Assembly: GCA_002917075.1 (NCBI GenBank) | Contig: NTMA01000015.1 | Span: forward strand, 372,001 to 436,000 | From: Hawksworthiomyces lignivorus | Taxonomy: Eukaryota > Ascomycota > Sordariomycetes > Ophiostomatales > Ophiostomataceae | Direction of reading: 5' to 3' | Length of the DNA: 64,000 nt | In this document: positions 1 through 9,193 of the stretch, piece after piece | Layout: every line of letters starts with the position of its first letter | Position numbering within the stretch: the first letter of the stretch is position 1 | Notes under the pieces: model-generated | Database searches by the model: none | Told to the model about the DNA's origin: nothing | What the model saw: only the letters and a program-made list of their open reading frames with translations | Made by a program: the position numbers and the translations under genes

Positions 1-437
1 CTATTACAGTTCGCGCTACAGTTGGCATTTCCACTCTGGGACAAGTCTTCAGTCGGCTACAAGTGGGCCGCCGTCGCGACTGGCTATGGCCAGAACGCTC
101 TGTCACCCATCCTCTACGCCTGGGCTAACGAGATTTGCCGGGAAGATGCAGAAGAGCGTGCTTTTGTCGTCTCGGTCATGTGTGCCATGTCTAACGTCTT
201 CGCCACATGGGTGCCGCTACTCGTTTGGCAGACTGTTGATGCGCCACAGTATCACAAAGGCTATATTTTCACCCAAGTCTTCATTATCGTCTTTTTGTTT
301 TCGGCAATTGGGGTATGGTGGTACGATAAACGCGACCAGTAAGTCAAAAATGCAAAATAATTACTTACTGCCAATGTTGCTCAGCGTTTAGGCTAACATT
401 CCGCAGAAAACGGCTCTACAGGAAAACCATCTTATAA
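1..437 (+). CDS. Dal5/allantoate permease-family MFS transporter, 3' part
   Basis: This is the C-terminal end of a major facilitator superfamily transporter that enters from the left edge. The readable protein has the last two membrane segments. It includes the loop WANEICREDAEERAFV, which is typical of the anion:cation symporter (Dal5, allantoate/pantothenate/vitamin) group, and ends in a charged tail. The coding exon runs 1-338. A 68-base intron (GTAAGT at 339, branch GCTAAC, acceptor CGCAG ending 406) leads to a tail exon at 407-437 encoding KRLYRKTIL and a stop. The family is normally about 480-520 residues, so only about a quarter is visible. Substrate cannot be told from this part; a vitamin, ureide or small organic anion is usual for the family. 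Confidence 0.85.
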
Positions 438-590
438 GGCTCATTGGTGTAATTGACTGTAACCGATAGTCCATTTTAAGATGCGTCTAATCTTTTAAAT
501 AAATATTATGCGGAATAATTGTTCGCAAAAACTTCTTACAATAAATACATAAATAGAAACCATCCGCAGAGTGGTAATAATAATTTTGAA
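428..590. repeat. Diverged dispersed repeat, copy A (pair with 22352-22510)
   Basis: About 160 bases beginning at the 3' end of the permease gene reappear in the same orientation near 22.4 kb at roughly three quarters identity by eye. Shared blocks include CATTTTAAGATG, TTGTTCG, ACAATAAA and ATCCGCAGA. Many differences are C/T or G/A transitions. No terminal repeats or target duplications are visible. Confidence 0.6.
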
Positions 591-1822
591 TTTCTATGAA
601 GTTTTTAATTATAATATAATATAATGTTAACGAGATCATTTCGACTTCTGTAAAATCTTTTATAAAAAATATCAGGGATATGATGGCTGGGCACGAAGCG
701 TAGCCTGTGTAGGGGTGCTTAGCGCTAGTGCTAGACTTTGTAGCGCCTGTTCTAGGTTCCAAAAGAGGGAATTTTTCATATGAGTATATTCGGGTAGGAT
801 AACAGAGGTAACAAAACGCAGATAAGAACAACAGCACGAATATTCTCGTTCTGTTGCCGCCGGACAGCTCGGCGTTGTGCAGAAGGATGGGGCACTGGCA
901 ACTAGATGAAATTCGAGGTAGATCGTGACGGTAATGTCGCTTAATTTAACGAGCCAACCGAGGACGTGGGGTGGTGCCAAAGCGAGGCCGCCATAGGCAT
1001 GGGAGTGAGATGTTTGGGTGGTCCAGCTTTTTTCGGCCTACCGCCTATACCAGCTTACCCGAAGCGACTGAAATTGGCACTCAGACTCGCTGACTTTTAA
1101 TGTACTGCGCCACACACTAAGCCACGCCGCAAAAAAAAAAAAAAAAGGGTTCGGCTTGCTGTTGTGTTTCATGAATGGTTGGTGGAATGGAACGAATGGC
1201 GAATGGATTATATAGGCGTGGGTAAACGACTAAAACATAGAAGTGGATAGAAGTGGATGAAAAGTAGACAGCGCTTTGATTGGCTAAGTGAGAGTAGTAA
1301 TAGAGAGAATAGTCCCAGGGAGCTTGACAAGCCGCGATGACGAGACAAGTGAGACCACGATGGTGTCGTTCGGCATAGTAAGGATCGAGGCGGATTCGAG
1401 GAGGTTGAGGCCGCCGGTGTTCGTAGAAAGCGGTATAACGGAAAGACAAAAGAGGAGTAGAATCGAGACGGCGTAGGTGGGCTAGGTTCTCTCATGTAGA
1501 GGAGAAAGGGGAAATGAAAAAAGGGAAAGTGGGTGGGGAAGAGAAAGCTCAGAAAGAAAAGCGATTAAAAATTTTATTGAGGATGACGGGGATGGAATAG
1601 AAAGGGGGAAGAATGAATTCATAAACTCTAGAATACAAAAAAGAGAATATCAGAGAACGAGCTTGTAAACCTGCTCCTACTGTAGGAACGTGAGTAAATT
1701 ACTAACCACAATACCCTTAAATACTCCGTAAGAATTGTCATATCAACCCCATCTAACTCTTTATTCAATACATCTCAATTAAATAAAATGTCCGTTTATT
1801 TGACTTTTATTTTCTATATTAC
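591..1822. other. Intergenic, no gene seen
   Basis: About 1.2 kb between the permease end and the arsH 3' end. It holds an A-run at 1131-1146 and otherwise scattered stop-rich sequence. Open frames here are low-complexity and not supported. Confidence 0.6.
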
Positions 1823-2899
1823 TTAAATAGATAGACCTTTCAAAGATACACCGTTAACGGAAGACTGTTTACATCGCTCCTCTACTACCATTTCCAGATC
1901 AAGCCTGCGTTCCTCGCGTTCGCTGAAGCGGTCTCCGAACAGGTCAAAGTGAGGCCGCATAAAGATGGTATATTTAACAAGCTCTTCCATACAGTCGACA
2001 AGGCGGTCGCGGTTCGAGCTGGGCACCATGCGGCTGCCTTCTGCCTCGGAGGTAAACTGCGTATACGCTTTCGGGACAGAACTCTGGTTGGGGATTGTAA
2101 ACATACGCATCCACCTACCGAGAATTCGGAGCGAATTCACAGCATTAAAGGACTGGGATCCGCCGCTGACCTGAGCAACGGCTAGTGTCCTGCCCTGTGT
2201 TGGCCGAACCGCTCCTGACGATAACGGGATCCAGTCTATTTGCTGTTTAAAAATGCCAGTCTATAGCTGCACTGTTAACAGAAAGCCTTAAAATCCGGTC
2301 CTCGAACGTAAAACAGCGACTCACCAGGTTTCCGTGTTGCTCGGGACTGATCCAGACGTGGCCATCACTCCACTTACTAAGCTCGCGCAGCTCTTGAACC
2401 TTCGGGTGAGAGTGGTGAATGTCGTCCTTTTGAGGCAGTCCGGCCGGGTTGTACACTCGGACATCGCAGCCGAGGCGAAAAAGAATGCGTGCGGCCTCAT
2501 ATGCGAGGAGACGAGAGAAAGACCTGTGTATAGCATGAGAAGAGCTGTTCGTCTTCCCGTGTTAAAATGAACTAAAGACACTTACCGGCTTCTTAAGCTA
2601 CCATATAAGACAAGAATACGCAAACGTTGATGCTCCCTCCCTAAGATCTCCGACTCTACCAGCTTTAGGACCGTGCCTAGCTCCAACTCCGCGACCCAGT
2701 CGTCAGCACTAAAAGGCTCCGTAAGAAGAAAAGGCCGATATCGATCACGGATGGCAGCGTCGTCTTCATCGACGTCGATAGCGAAAGAACGAAATGCATA
2801 GGTCGGGTCAGCCGTGAGCTTTACCGTAGCCCTGGAAGCGTTGGTGTTGTTCAGGTCGCCGTGGCCAACCAGGGCGACAGAGGAACGTGGACGTTGCAT
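1823..2899 (-). CDS. arsH: ArsH, NADPH-dependent FMN reductase (arsenical resistance)
   Basis: ArsH is a flavodoxin-fold NADPH:FMN oxidoreductase; characterised members oxidise trivalent organoarsenicals or lower oxidative stress, and act in the cytosol. I read three exons on the minus strand: 2899-2586, 2523-2325 and 2260-1823, giving 316 residues with phases that fit. The protein shows DLNNTNASR, the FMN-binding [15 protein letters not shown] (spanning intron 1), [60 protein letters not shown] (across intron 2) and [15 protein letters not shown]. All are ArsH signatures. The second acceptor (CTATAG) was chosen because it restores [10 protein letters not shown]. The start at 2899 gives an N-terminus close to relatives; the frame stays open to 3025. 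It is divergent from the bZIP gene and is part of the arsenic island. Confidence 0.93.
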
Positions 2900-3657
2900 A
2901 GCTTTATCGTAGACGGGGGATGAATGGAACAGATAGTTCACGTAAGAACGAGCGGAGAGAAATGGAAATGACTCTTGATGTCTCCGGAGTAACGAGAACG
3001 TTAATGGGGTTCGAAGACCCTTCATCTGGTTTCGACACGTTATCTTGGCGTTGTTTAGCTTCTCGTTAAGTTTGCCAAAGGTTTAAAGGTGGAAGAAAGA
3101 AAAGGAAGACACCTTGTTCAGCAGACGACGTAATAAAAGTAACAGGGTACTCAGCCGTTAATAAGTTGTAAAGTCTCCGAGAGTCGGAAAACCTACGTCC
3201 CGTGATGTAGACTCGGTACCGCGATCGGGTGTACCAAAAACTTGCCATCTCAGTAGCTAGTGGCGATGGCGATGGCGGGAAGCTTAATGGGAGTCTGTCA
3301 CTCCTTTCGTATCATTGGTTAAGCTCAACTTGGCCCCGACTCTCTCCCTACTACGGTTAAGCTGCCGGTCCCAGCCTAAATGCCTTGAGGTCGAATTACT
3401 CGACACATCCCATGTATGATTCTCATCTACCAACCAAATCCTCTCGTTCTTTATTTCTTCTTTTTTTTTTTTTTCTTTTTCTTTTTCTTTTACCTTCTAT
3501 TCGGCTTCACCGCGGCCGCCGCTTTATTTTGTAGTATCCTTAATAATTGGTCACTTTATGTTAACAGCTTTCGCTTAAGCACTAAAGGCATCTCCTTCTT
3601 CCATCCCTCAATACTAGCGTATCGGCCGAGTCGTCGGCCCCTGGCATGGCGTGATTA
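2900..3657. promoter_or_regulatory. Divergent intergenic region arsH / bZIP
   Basis: A 758-base spacer between two divergent starts, so it must contain both promoters. It has a long T/C-rich tract at 3449-3490 just upstream of the bZIP start, as is common in fungal promoters. I looked for the palindrome found in the ACR2/ACR3 promoter and did not see a copy here, nor an exact TTACTAA or TGACTAA. Confidence 0.5.
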
Positions 3658-4527
3658 TGCCCCGGAAGGTACGCCATGTCGACTTATTTCTTTTACCGCG
3701 GCATCCAATGACTTATCCTACAGAACATATCCCCTTCGGTTAAGATTCTTGTCCGCGACAGTCAGCGGCGGTCGCGGGCTCGCCGGAAAGAACTACTTGA
3801 GGATTTGCAGCGGCGGCTCCGAGACTACGAACAGCGTGGCGTCCAAGCAAGTCTTTTCATGCAAAGCGCTGCGCGCGCCGTAAAAACGGAGAACCAGCAT
3901 CTACGCGCCCTGCTTGCTCGTCACGGAGTGACGAGTGATGAGATCGAACAATATCTACGCTCCAATGGCGTAGACCGCGACTATCGGCACAGCGAAGCCA
4001 AGGATGGAGGTCTTCGCCTTATCCCCCGTTATGCCCCTAACTGTACCTCCCCGACAAGCAAGGATAAACAGCATTCATCCCAGCCTTCTGAGGCGCAAGA
4101 TTCTCTAGAATCGTCGCTCTCGCTGCTGTAAGCAAATACCCCGTCTCCCTCAACGACGTATCGCATACTAATTTTAGCGGACACGAGTTGCAACTGCAGT
4201 GTCAGTGTTGTAGGCCAAGACGAATGCAACACAAACGACCGCGACGAGCAATGTCTGTCTTTCCATAATGAAAATAACGGCGCCCTAACTATGTCTGATA
4301 GCGAGCCAATGCTGCCTCCACGAGCAGATGTGCTCAATACGACCAATGGTTCTCTCACTACAGCCTCTAGCATGGAGATGTCATGCGAAGTTGCAGCGTC
4401 CATACTCGCTGACGTACAAGGTCATGGTGACGAGACTTTATTCTATCCTGCTCTAGGTTGTTCCGTTACAAGGAAATGCTTGGTGAGGAATATCACGATA
4501 CTTGACTTGATAGACGAAAGTATCTGA
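3658..4527 (+). CDS. bZIP transcription factor of the arsenic island
   Basis: Likely nuclear DNA-binding regulator. The certain part starts at 3725: a basic region RDSQRRSRARRKE, then a leucine-zipper-like stretch (LLEDLQRRLRDYEQRGVQ, ENQHLRALL) and HGVTSDEIEQYL. After an intron comes a C-terminal domain with MSCEVAASILADVQGHGD, ALGC, C.VRNITILDLIDE, conserved in a family of fungal bZIPs. Proposed exons are 3658-3669 (MPRK), 3725-4127 and 4200-4527. The first exon is weakly supported: it is the nearest ATG with a usable donor, and an in-frame stop lies upstream of 3725. The second acceptor could be 4199 or 4205. The invariant basic-region Asn is Ser here. Position between arsH and ACR2 suggests it controls them, as Yap-type factors control yeast ACR genes. 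Confidence 0.8.
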
Positions 4528-4634
4528 GTTTAGCTTCTGGAGGTTGGTTATGTTGTATACAAGAGCGTATCTATTTCTATTTGCGAAGTGCAATATGTGG
4601 AAATGATGAAATTACTATCTTATACCCAAGAAAC

Positions 4635-5110
4635 AGACCTCTCATCGCCTTTTCTATCCCATAACCAACAGCTCAATTCTTCTAGTTCCGCCTGTTTCCA
4701 ATCCACCGAACCAGGTACACCAAGCACAACAGCACGGGAACCTCGATAAGCGGGCCCACCGTTGCCGCAAGAGCCTGGCTCGAAACTGTTGCTCGTAGCT
4801 GTAAAGCTCTGCGTTGCTGCCATCGCATAGCCGAAGCCGAGGCTGCACGTGGCCCACAGAGTTAGGGAGAAGACCAGTCCGAAGTACATGACCAACGGCG
4901 CGGCGACGCATACAACGCTGACGATCTGGTGTACCATGGCGTGGTCCTGCGACGCGAACAGAACGAGGATCGTGTATAGCAGACCAATGAGCGACTATGG
5001 CGAAGCAAACCAGAGGAAGACCCGCTCGAACTAGACCGGGCCAGCTATAGACTCTACCTAGGTTGAAGTAGTGGTAAATGTAAGACAAACCACGACCACC
5101 GCAACGAATG
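4635..5110 (-). pseudogene. Broken 3' fragment of an ACR3 arsenite exporter
   Basis: Read on the minus strand, this matches the last third of the intact ACR3 at 6841-8287, inverted relative to it. FERVFL, SLIGLLYTILVLFASQ, VHQIVSVV, SLGFGYAMAATQSFTA, TVGPLIEVPVLL and LVYLVRWIGN are all readable. Defects include TGG-to-TAG changes (near 5030, 5001 and at the C-terminus) and a deletion with frameshift removing the segment after SFE that carries the conserved AVAVATFG region. Similarity runs past the stop into the 3' flank (shared AGAAAAGGCGATG), so DNA rather than mRNA was duplicated. Everything upstream of the last exon third is missing. The limits are approximate. Divergence is not dominated by C-to-T change, so ordinary decay rather than RIP is likely. 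Confidence 0.88.
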
Positions 5111-5448
5111 GTTCTTTAATTAAAATACGAAGCTTCTTTGGTGATCATTGTTAGAACACCTGCAGAGGGGACTTTCGTCATAGACATACAATACAAGCTA
5201 CTATTTAGCTCTGTTAGGGACACTGAATTAGTCCAGCCAAGGGCCGAGGCAAACCAGCCCCAGGGGCTGTGACACCTGCGAGCCATTCACTAATTCGTTG
5301 AGATGTCTTGTTGGTTATAAGAAAGCGTCATTTTTTTGTCTACAAGTGTTACAGTGATGTGCCTTTTCTACGTATTAAAAATGATTCCTGTGCAGATGCG
5401 TGCGCGAGCGAACGTCGTTAGGTAAAAGTGAAAATTCTAGACCACACT
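5111..5448. other. Intergenic, no gene seen
   Basis: About 340 bases between the broken ACR3 fragment and the end of the arsenate reductase gene. No coding, repeat or RNA signal recognised. Confidence 0.5.
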
Positions 5449-6032
5449 TTATCTCTTGCGCCAAACTGCACTATCAAATTCATCCATCCATCTTAAGTAC
5501 TCGCCACCAGCATTAACCCATCCACAGATCCCCTCGGAAAGGACCAAACTCTCTATGTCGCCATCTACCTTATCAGCAATGTAGTCAGCAAACCAGCTGG
5601 CAGCCCGGTTGCCTCGACCACGTGAGGACCCTGTCAGAGTCAGCCGCTTCCTCGGAGTACGTGCGAAAGGAAGGCGACTTACCGCAGTACCATATGACCT
5701 TACGTACACCAGCCGCCTTGAACATCTCGTAGATGGTTGGAATAGTAGGCCACAAGCTCTGGGCTGGAAGGTTAATGGATCCACGAATCGACCCACCCTA
5801 AGAAAGATGATCAATTCAAGACCTTTACGATTCGTCAACTAATAGCACGTACGTCGTGGTCAGTCCGCCGTAGATCAACAAGGATGAAGTCCTTGCCAGC
5901 GGTCTTCTTCGGATCGTTGAGCATGTTGAAGACCTCTTCGCGAGAAATGGCCCCGGCCTCTGTCTTAGGTGCCGGGTAAGCGGCGTGCCACGGAGGGGAT
6001 GCGGCCGAACCAGCCTGCATGGTAGACGTCAT
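5449..6032 (-). CDS. ACR2: Arsenate reductase, Cdc25/rhodanese-like (Acr2 type)
   Basis: A small rhodanese-fold protein that would reduce arsenate to arsenite in the cytosol before export. Exons on the minus strand are 6032-5853, 5797-5683 and 5630-5449, giving 158 residues in frame. Visible motifs are SPPWHAAYPAPKTEAGAISR, DFILVDLRRTDHD, GGSIRGSINLPAQSLWPT, then the active loop WYCGSSRGRGNRAASW. This loop is a C-X5-R phosphatase/Acr2 signature formed across intron 2. The C-terminus GWVNAGGEYLRWMDEFD is typical of fungal homologues. The length fits the family. The start MTSTMQAG is preferred; in-frame ATGs at 6050 and upstream would add residues. Divergent from ACR3, with which it forms a functional reductase/exporter pair. 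Confidence 0.92.
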
Positions 6033-6840
6033 TGTACTGTTCCGGGACATGAGCCGACCGAAGCGAATATCTAACAAAGAGAAGAGTTTCCTGCGGACGA
6101 AAAGCATGAGATGGGTTGTTGCTCACAGCGGGTTGCCATTCGCCAGTAAATATATACATTTTACAACCTACGTCGAATTTAGTGGTTGCAGACTATTGAA
6201 TTCGAAGGGCCATTTGACTACCCACGGCAGACGAGGGCTAATCCCTCCTGAAACTGACTAATTAGGTTTATGTTGCATAAACCTATAGTAGGAAAAACTA
6301 CTCCGTACACACGAGGTGCTAATGAATCGGACGCTGATATTAGCGTCACCGCCAGGTGTGTGTCACTCCCCGGTCCTTATTGGTTGGCCTTTATCAGAAT
6401 GTTATGAGGAAACACTGCATGTCCCCGGCCGTCTCACTAAGAACCAGACCATTTCCTGGATGGCGGTTCTAAAATTGCTCAGCTTTTCACCTGTCAATTG
6501 CGACACCGCAGCTCCAGTTCTGTTGAAATATTCCAACTAGGCCAAAGCTACTGGCAAAAGGTATACCCACCTTACGGGCAGGATAGGCTTATATGAGCTG
6601 GAAATACAACTCAACAAGTTCCCTAATCCTAGCACTGTAAAGTTCGTCAACCCTTTGCCTGTGCTGCTTGCCTTTTCTAGACTATTCGAAAGAACGTCTC
6701 GTTTTCTTTTTTATTAAGCCACTCAGCTGCAATACAAAAGAAGGTGGCCTTTCTCTTTGACTTTGATCTCTCTTGTTCTTGCAATCATCTTTCTTTCTTA
6801 CATTGCCAGAAATCACATTTACCGACCTCGCCATACAGAT
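6033..6840. promoter_or_regulatory. Shared divergent promoter ACR2 / ACR3
   Basis: 808 bases between the ACR2 and ACR3 start codons. It carries the palindrome at 6263-6285 and the Yap-like TGACTAA at 6255-6261. An open frame at 6316-6540 has no recognisable content and is not annotated. Confidence 0.6.
6255..6285. promoter_or_regulatory. TGACTAA box plus perfect inverted repeat, candidate bZIP operator
   Basis: TGACTAA (6255-6261) is a known half of Yap/AP-1-type response elements. Directly adjacent lie perfect 10-base arms TAGGTTTATG (6263-6272) and CATAAACCTA (6276-6285) around TTG. Seen directly; the role as a binding site for the linked bZIP protein is inference. Confidence 0.5.
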
Positions 6841-8287
6841 ATGATGGCATCACTCGAACAGGCGGTGGAAGCCGCTCCTAGCCATGCCAATACCGAGGAC
6901 ACGGACATCTCTCCGGAGAACGACTCCCGTATGACCAATCTAGAAGACCCCGAGAACCAAAACCGGCAGAGCGAGAAGGAAGACCGCCCGGAGAAGGTTT
7001 CGGCCTTCAAGTCTCTTGGCTGGCTGGACCGTTTTCTCGCCGTCTGGATCCTCCTCGCAATGATCGTCGGCGTGTTATTGGGCAACTTCGTTCCTGAGAC
7101 GGGGCCAGCATTGCAGAAGGGCAAATTTGTGGGAGTATCAGTCCCGATAGGTATGTCCGCCGCTCTAACTGCATTCTTGTGGATTTGTTGCATATTGATA
7201 AGTTGACGATGAACTCCGAAATTTCTTTGGATCTTTCTTTTATTGACAAAGAGTAGCAATTGGTCTTCTAGTTATGATGTACCCTATCCTCTGCAAAGTT
7301 CGCTACGAATCGCTGCATGAGGTCTTTTCGCACCGAGGCGTGTGGAAACAGATTGCTTTTAGCATATTCGTGAACTGGATTGTTGCGCCGTTTCTTATGG
7401 TATGCTTTGCCGTTTCCCTCGATAACACGAGAAGACTTAAGGAGATAGCTAACTATTAATCCTCCTCTCTTTTCAAGCTTGGTCTCGCATGGGCCTTCCT
7501 CCCTGATAAAAGCGATCTGCGTACAGGTTTAATCCTGGTCGGTCTGGGAAGGTGTATTGCTATGGTGCGTCTCCTCCCTATGAACATTTCCAACAGTGGC
7601 GGAGTACCAGTTAACGTATTTATTTACCAGGTCTTAATCTGGACGGGCCTGGCAGGAGGAGACGTCGAGTACTGTGCCATCCTTGTAGCTATCAACTCGG
7701 TCCTACAGATGGTGCTATTCGCCCCAATGGCGATCTTCTTTATCCGAATCATCAGCCACGAGACTGGCGTGGTGGATGTCTCCTATGCCGTCGTGGCGAC
7801 CAGTGTGGCAGTCTTCCTTGGAATTCCTCTTGGTGCTGCCATTGTCACACGCTTTACCCTCCGCGCCCTCACCGGCCAGGCTTGGTTCGAACGGGTGTTC
7901 CTCCGATTTGCTTCGCCGTGGTCGCTCATCGGCCTGCTCTACACAATACTCGTGCTGTTCGCTTCACAAGGCCACGCTGTCGTGCACCAGATAGTCAGCG
8001 TCGTGCGCGTTGCTGCGCCGCTGGTTGTATACTTCACACTGGTCTTCTTCCTGACTCTGTGGGCAACGTACAGCCTTGGCTTTGGCTATGCGCTAGCAGC
8101 AACGCAGAGCTTCACGGCTGCAAGCAACAATTTTGAGCTGGCGATCGCGGTCGCGGTCGCCACCTTTGGTCCGGAGAGCGACCAGGCACTTGCGTCAACG
8201 GTGGGGCCGTTAATTGAGGTTCCGGTGCTATTGTGCCTAGTATACTTGGTTCGGTGGGTTGGAAAGAGATGGAACTGGAAGAACTAA
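6841..8287 (+). CDS. ACR3: ACR3 arsenite efflux permease
   Basis: An arsenite/H+ antiporter of the bile/arsenite/riboflavin transporter superfamily in the plasma membrane; it exports the arsenite made by ACR2. Exons are 6841-7150, 7257-7399, 7478-7564 and 7631-8287, giving 398 residues. The N-terminus is acidic and probably cytosolic. About ten membrane segments follow from KSLGWLDRFLAVWILLAM. Key family signatures are VGVSVPIAIGLL (across intron 1), MMYPILCKVRYE (the conserved Cys of the ACR3 family), FVNWIVAPFLM, GLILVGLGRCIAMVLIWTGL (across intron 3, second conserved Cys), ATQSFTAASNNFELAIAVAV and TVGPLIEVPVLL. ATG occurs twice in a row at 6841. Length and motifs look complete, so the gene is probably functional. 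Confidence 0.96.
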
Positions 8288-8514
8288 GATGCTGGCTATA
8301 AGACAGAAAAGGCGATGGAAGCCCGTATAGCTTACTGCAAGTACAAATGAAACACGGTCATGTATATAATACACCTACCCTCCTAGAAGGCTAAGCTTAA
8401 ATATTCTTATCTTTCAAGTCAAGTATCTTAATATTCTTCACCAAACAATTCCTTGTGGAGCAACCTAAGGCTGTAAAGCCCAGACCCTGGTCACCGTAAC
8501 CTTATACGTCGGCG
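8288..8514. other. ACR3 3' flank
   Basis: Short A+T-rich spacer with the ACR3 terminator region; the first 60 bases are the part shared with the broken ACR3 copy. Confidence 0.4.
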
Positions 8515-9043
8515 ATAATGAACGCTACAATGTCGCATAACATCTCCATGCACAAGCTCGATGGCACCGCCAGGCAGGCGACTGCCGCCAGCCTGTCAGC
8601 CGACGCCCACGGTGGACGGCAAAGGAAGCCGTCAAGGCCTACGAGTACTTTACAGAGGCCGAAAGTAGCCTTCTTATACAGATCCGTACGGAGCACATCG
8701 GTCTAGCTAAATATCTGTACGCCAGACACCGCCGGGAATCTCCCCTTTGCGCCTGCGGGATCGCGGAGGAGATCCCGGAGCACATGCTGCTCCACTGCCA
8801 GAATACGCCGGATAAGCCGGCTGGCTGGCCTTGAACACCGGAGGAACTGTACGGCCGACTGGATACGGGAGGGCCGAGAGCTAGACCTATTCTACGATGC
8901 ATGAAACGAAGCGGCCGTATTTTGGACTACCGCCTGGCGGGCAGACTGGAGAAGACAGTGCTGGACGCAGATTAACGTACCTTACTACTTTTTATTTACC
9001 TTATTTTCCTATGCCAGAATAGCTTAAATAGCTTAAATAGCTT
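8515..9043 (+). mobile_element. Decayed LINE (non-LTR retrotransposon) 3' remnant
   Basis: At 8659-8815 the plus strand reads AESSLLIQIRTEHIGLAKYL, then LCACGIAEEIPEHMLLHC. This is the region after the reverse transcriptase in fungal Tad-like LINEs, with its CxC...HxxxC zinc-knuckle pattern. A stop interrupts the frame soon after (near 8833) and similarity continues weakly to about 8975. The sequence then ends in a 9-base-period tail, AATAGCTTA repeated nearly three times at 9018-9043, as LINE 3' ends often do. No reverse transcriptase catalytic domain is present; it is a 5'-truncated, dead copy. Confidence 0.7.
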
Positions 9044-9193
9044 CAGATAGATTAAACAGCATGATGGTTTATGCCCCAGAGGGTTGCACCTCGTACAGAC
9101 GTAAATAGCCAGGATTGGTTGATAAATACGATTAATCTCTAAGGGGCGTATGATTCTAATAGTATCTTTATAAATTTACGGAGTTCCCGCCTA

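Noticed and set aside
1117..1495. Overlapping open frames on both strands
   Set aside because: Low-complexity, Ser/Arg/Phe-rich translations with no conserved pattern or splice context.
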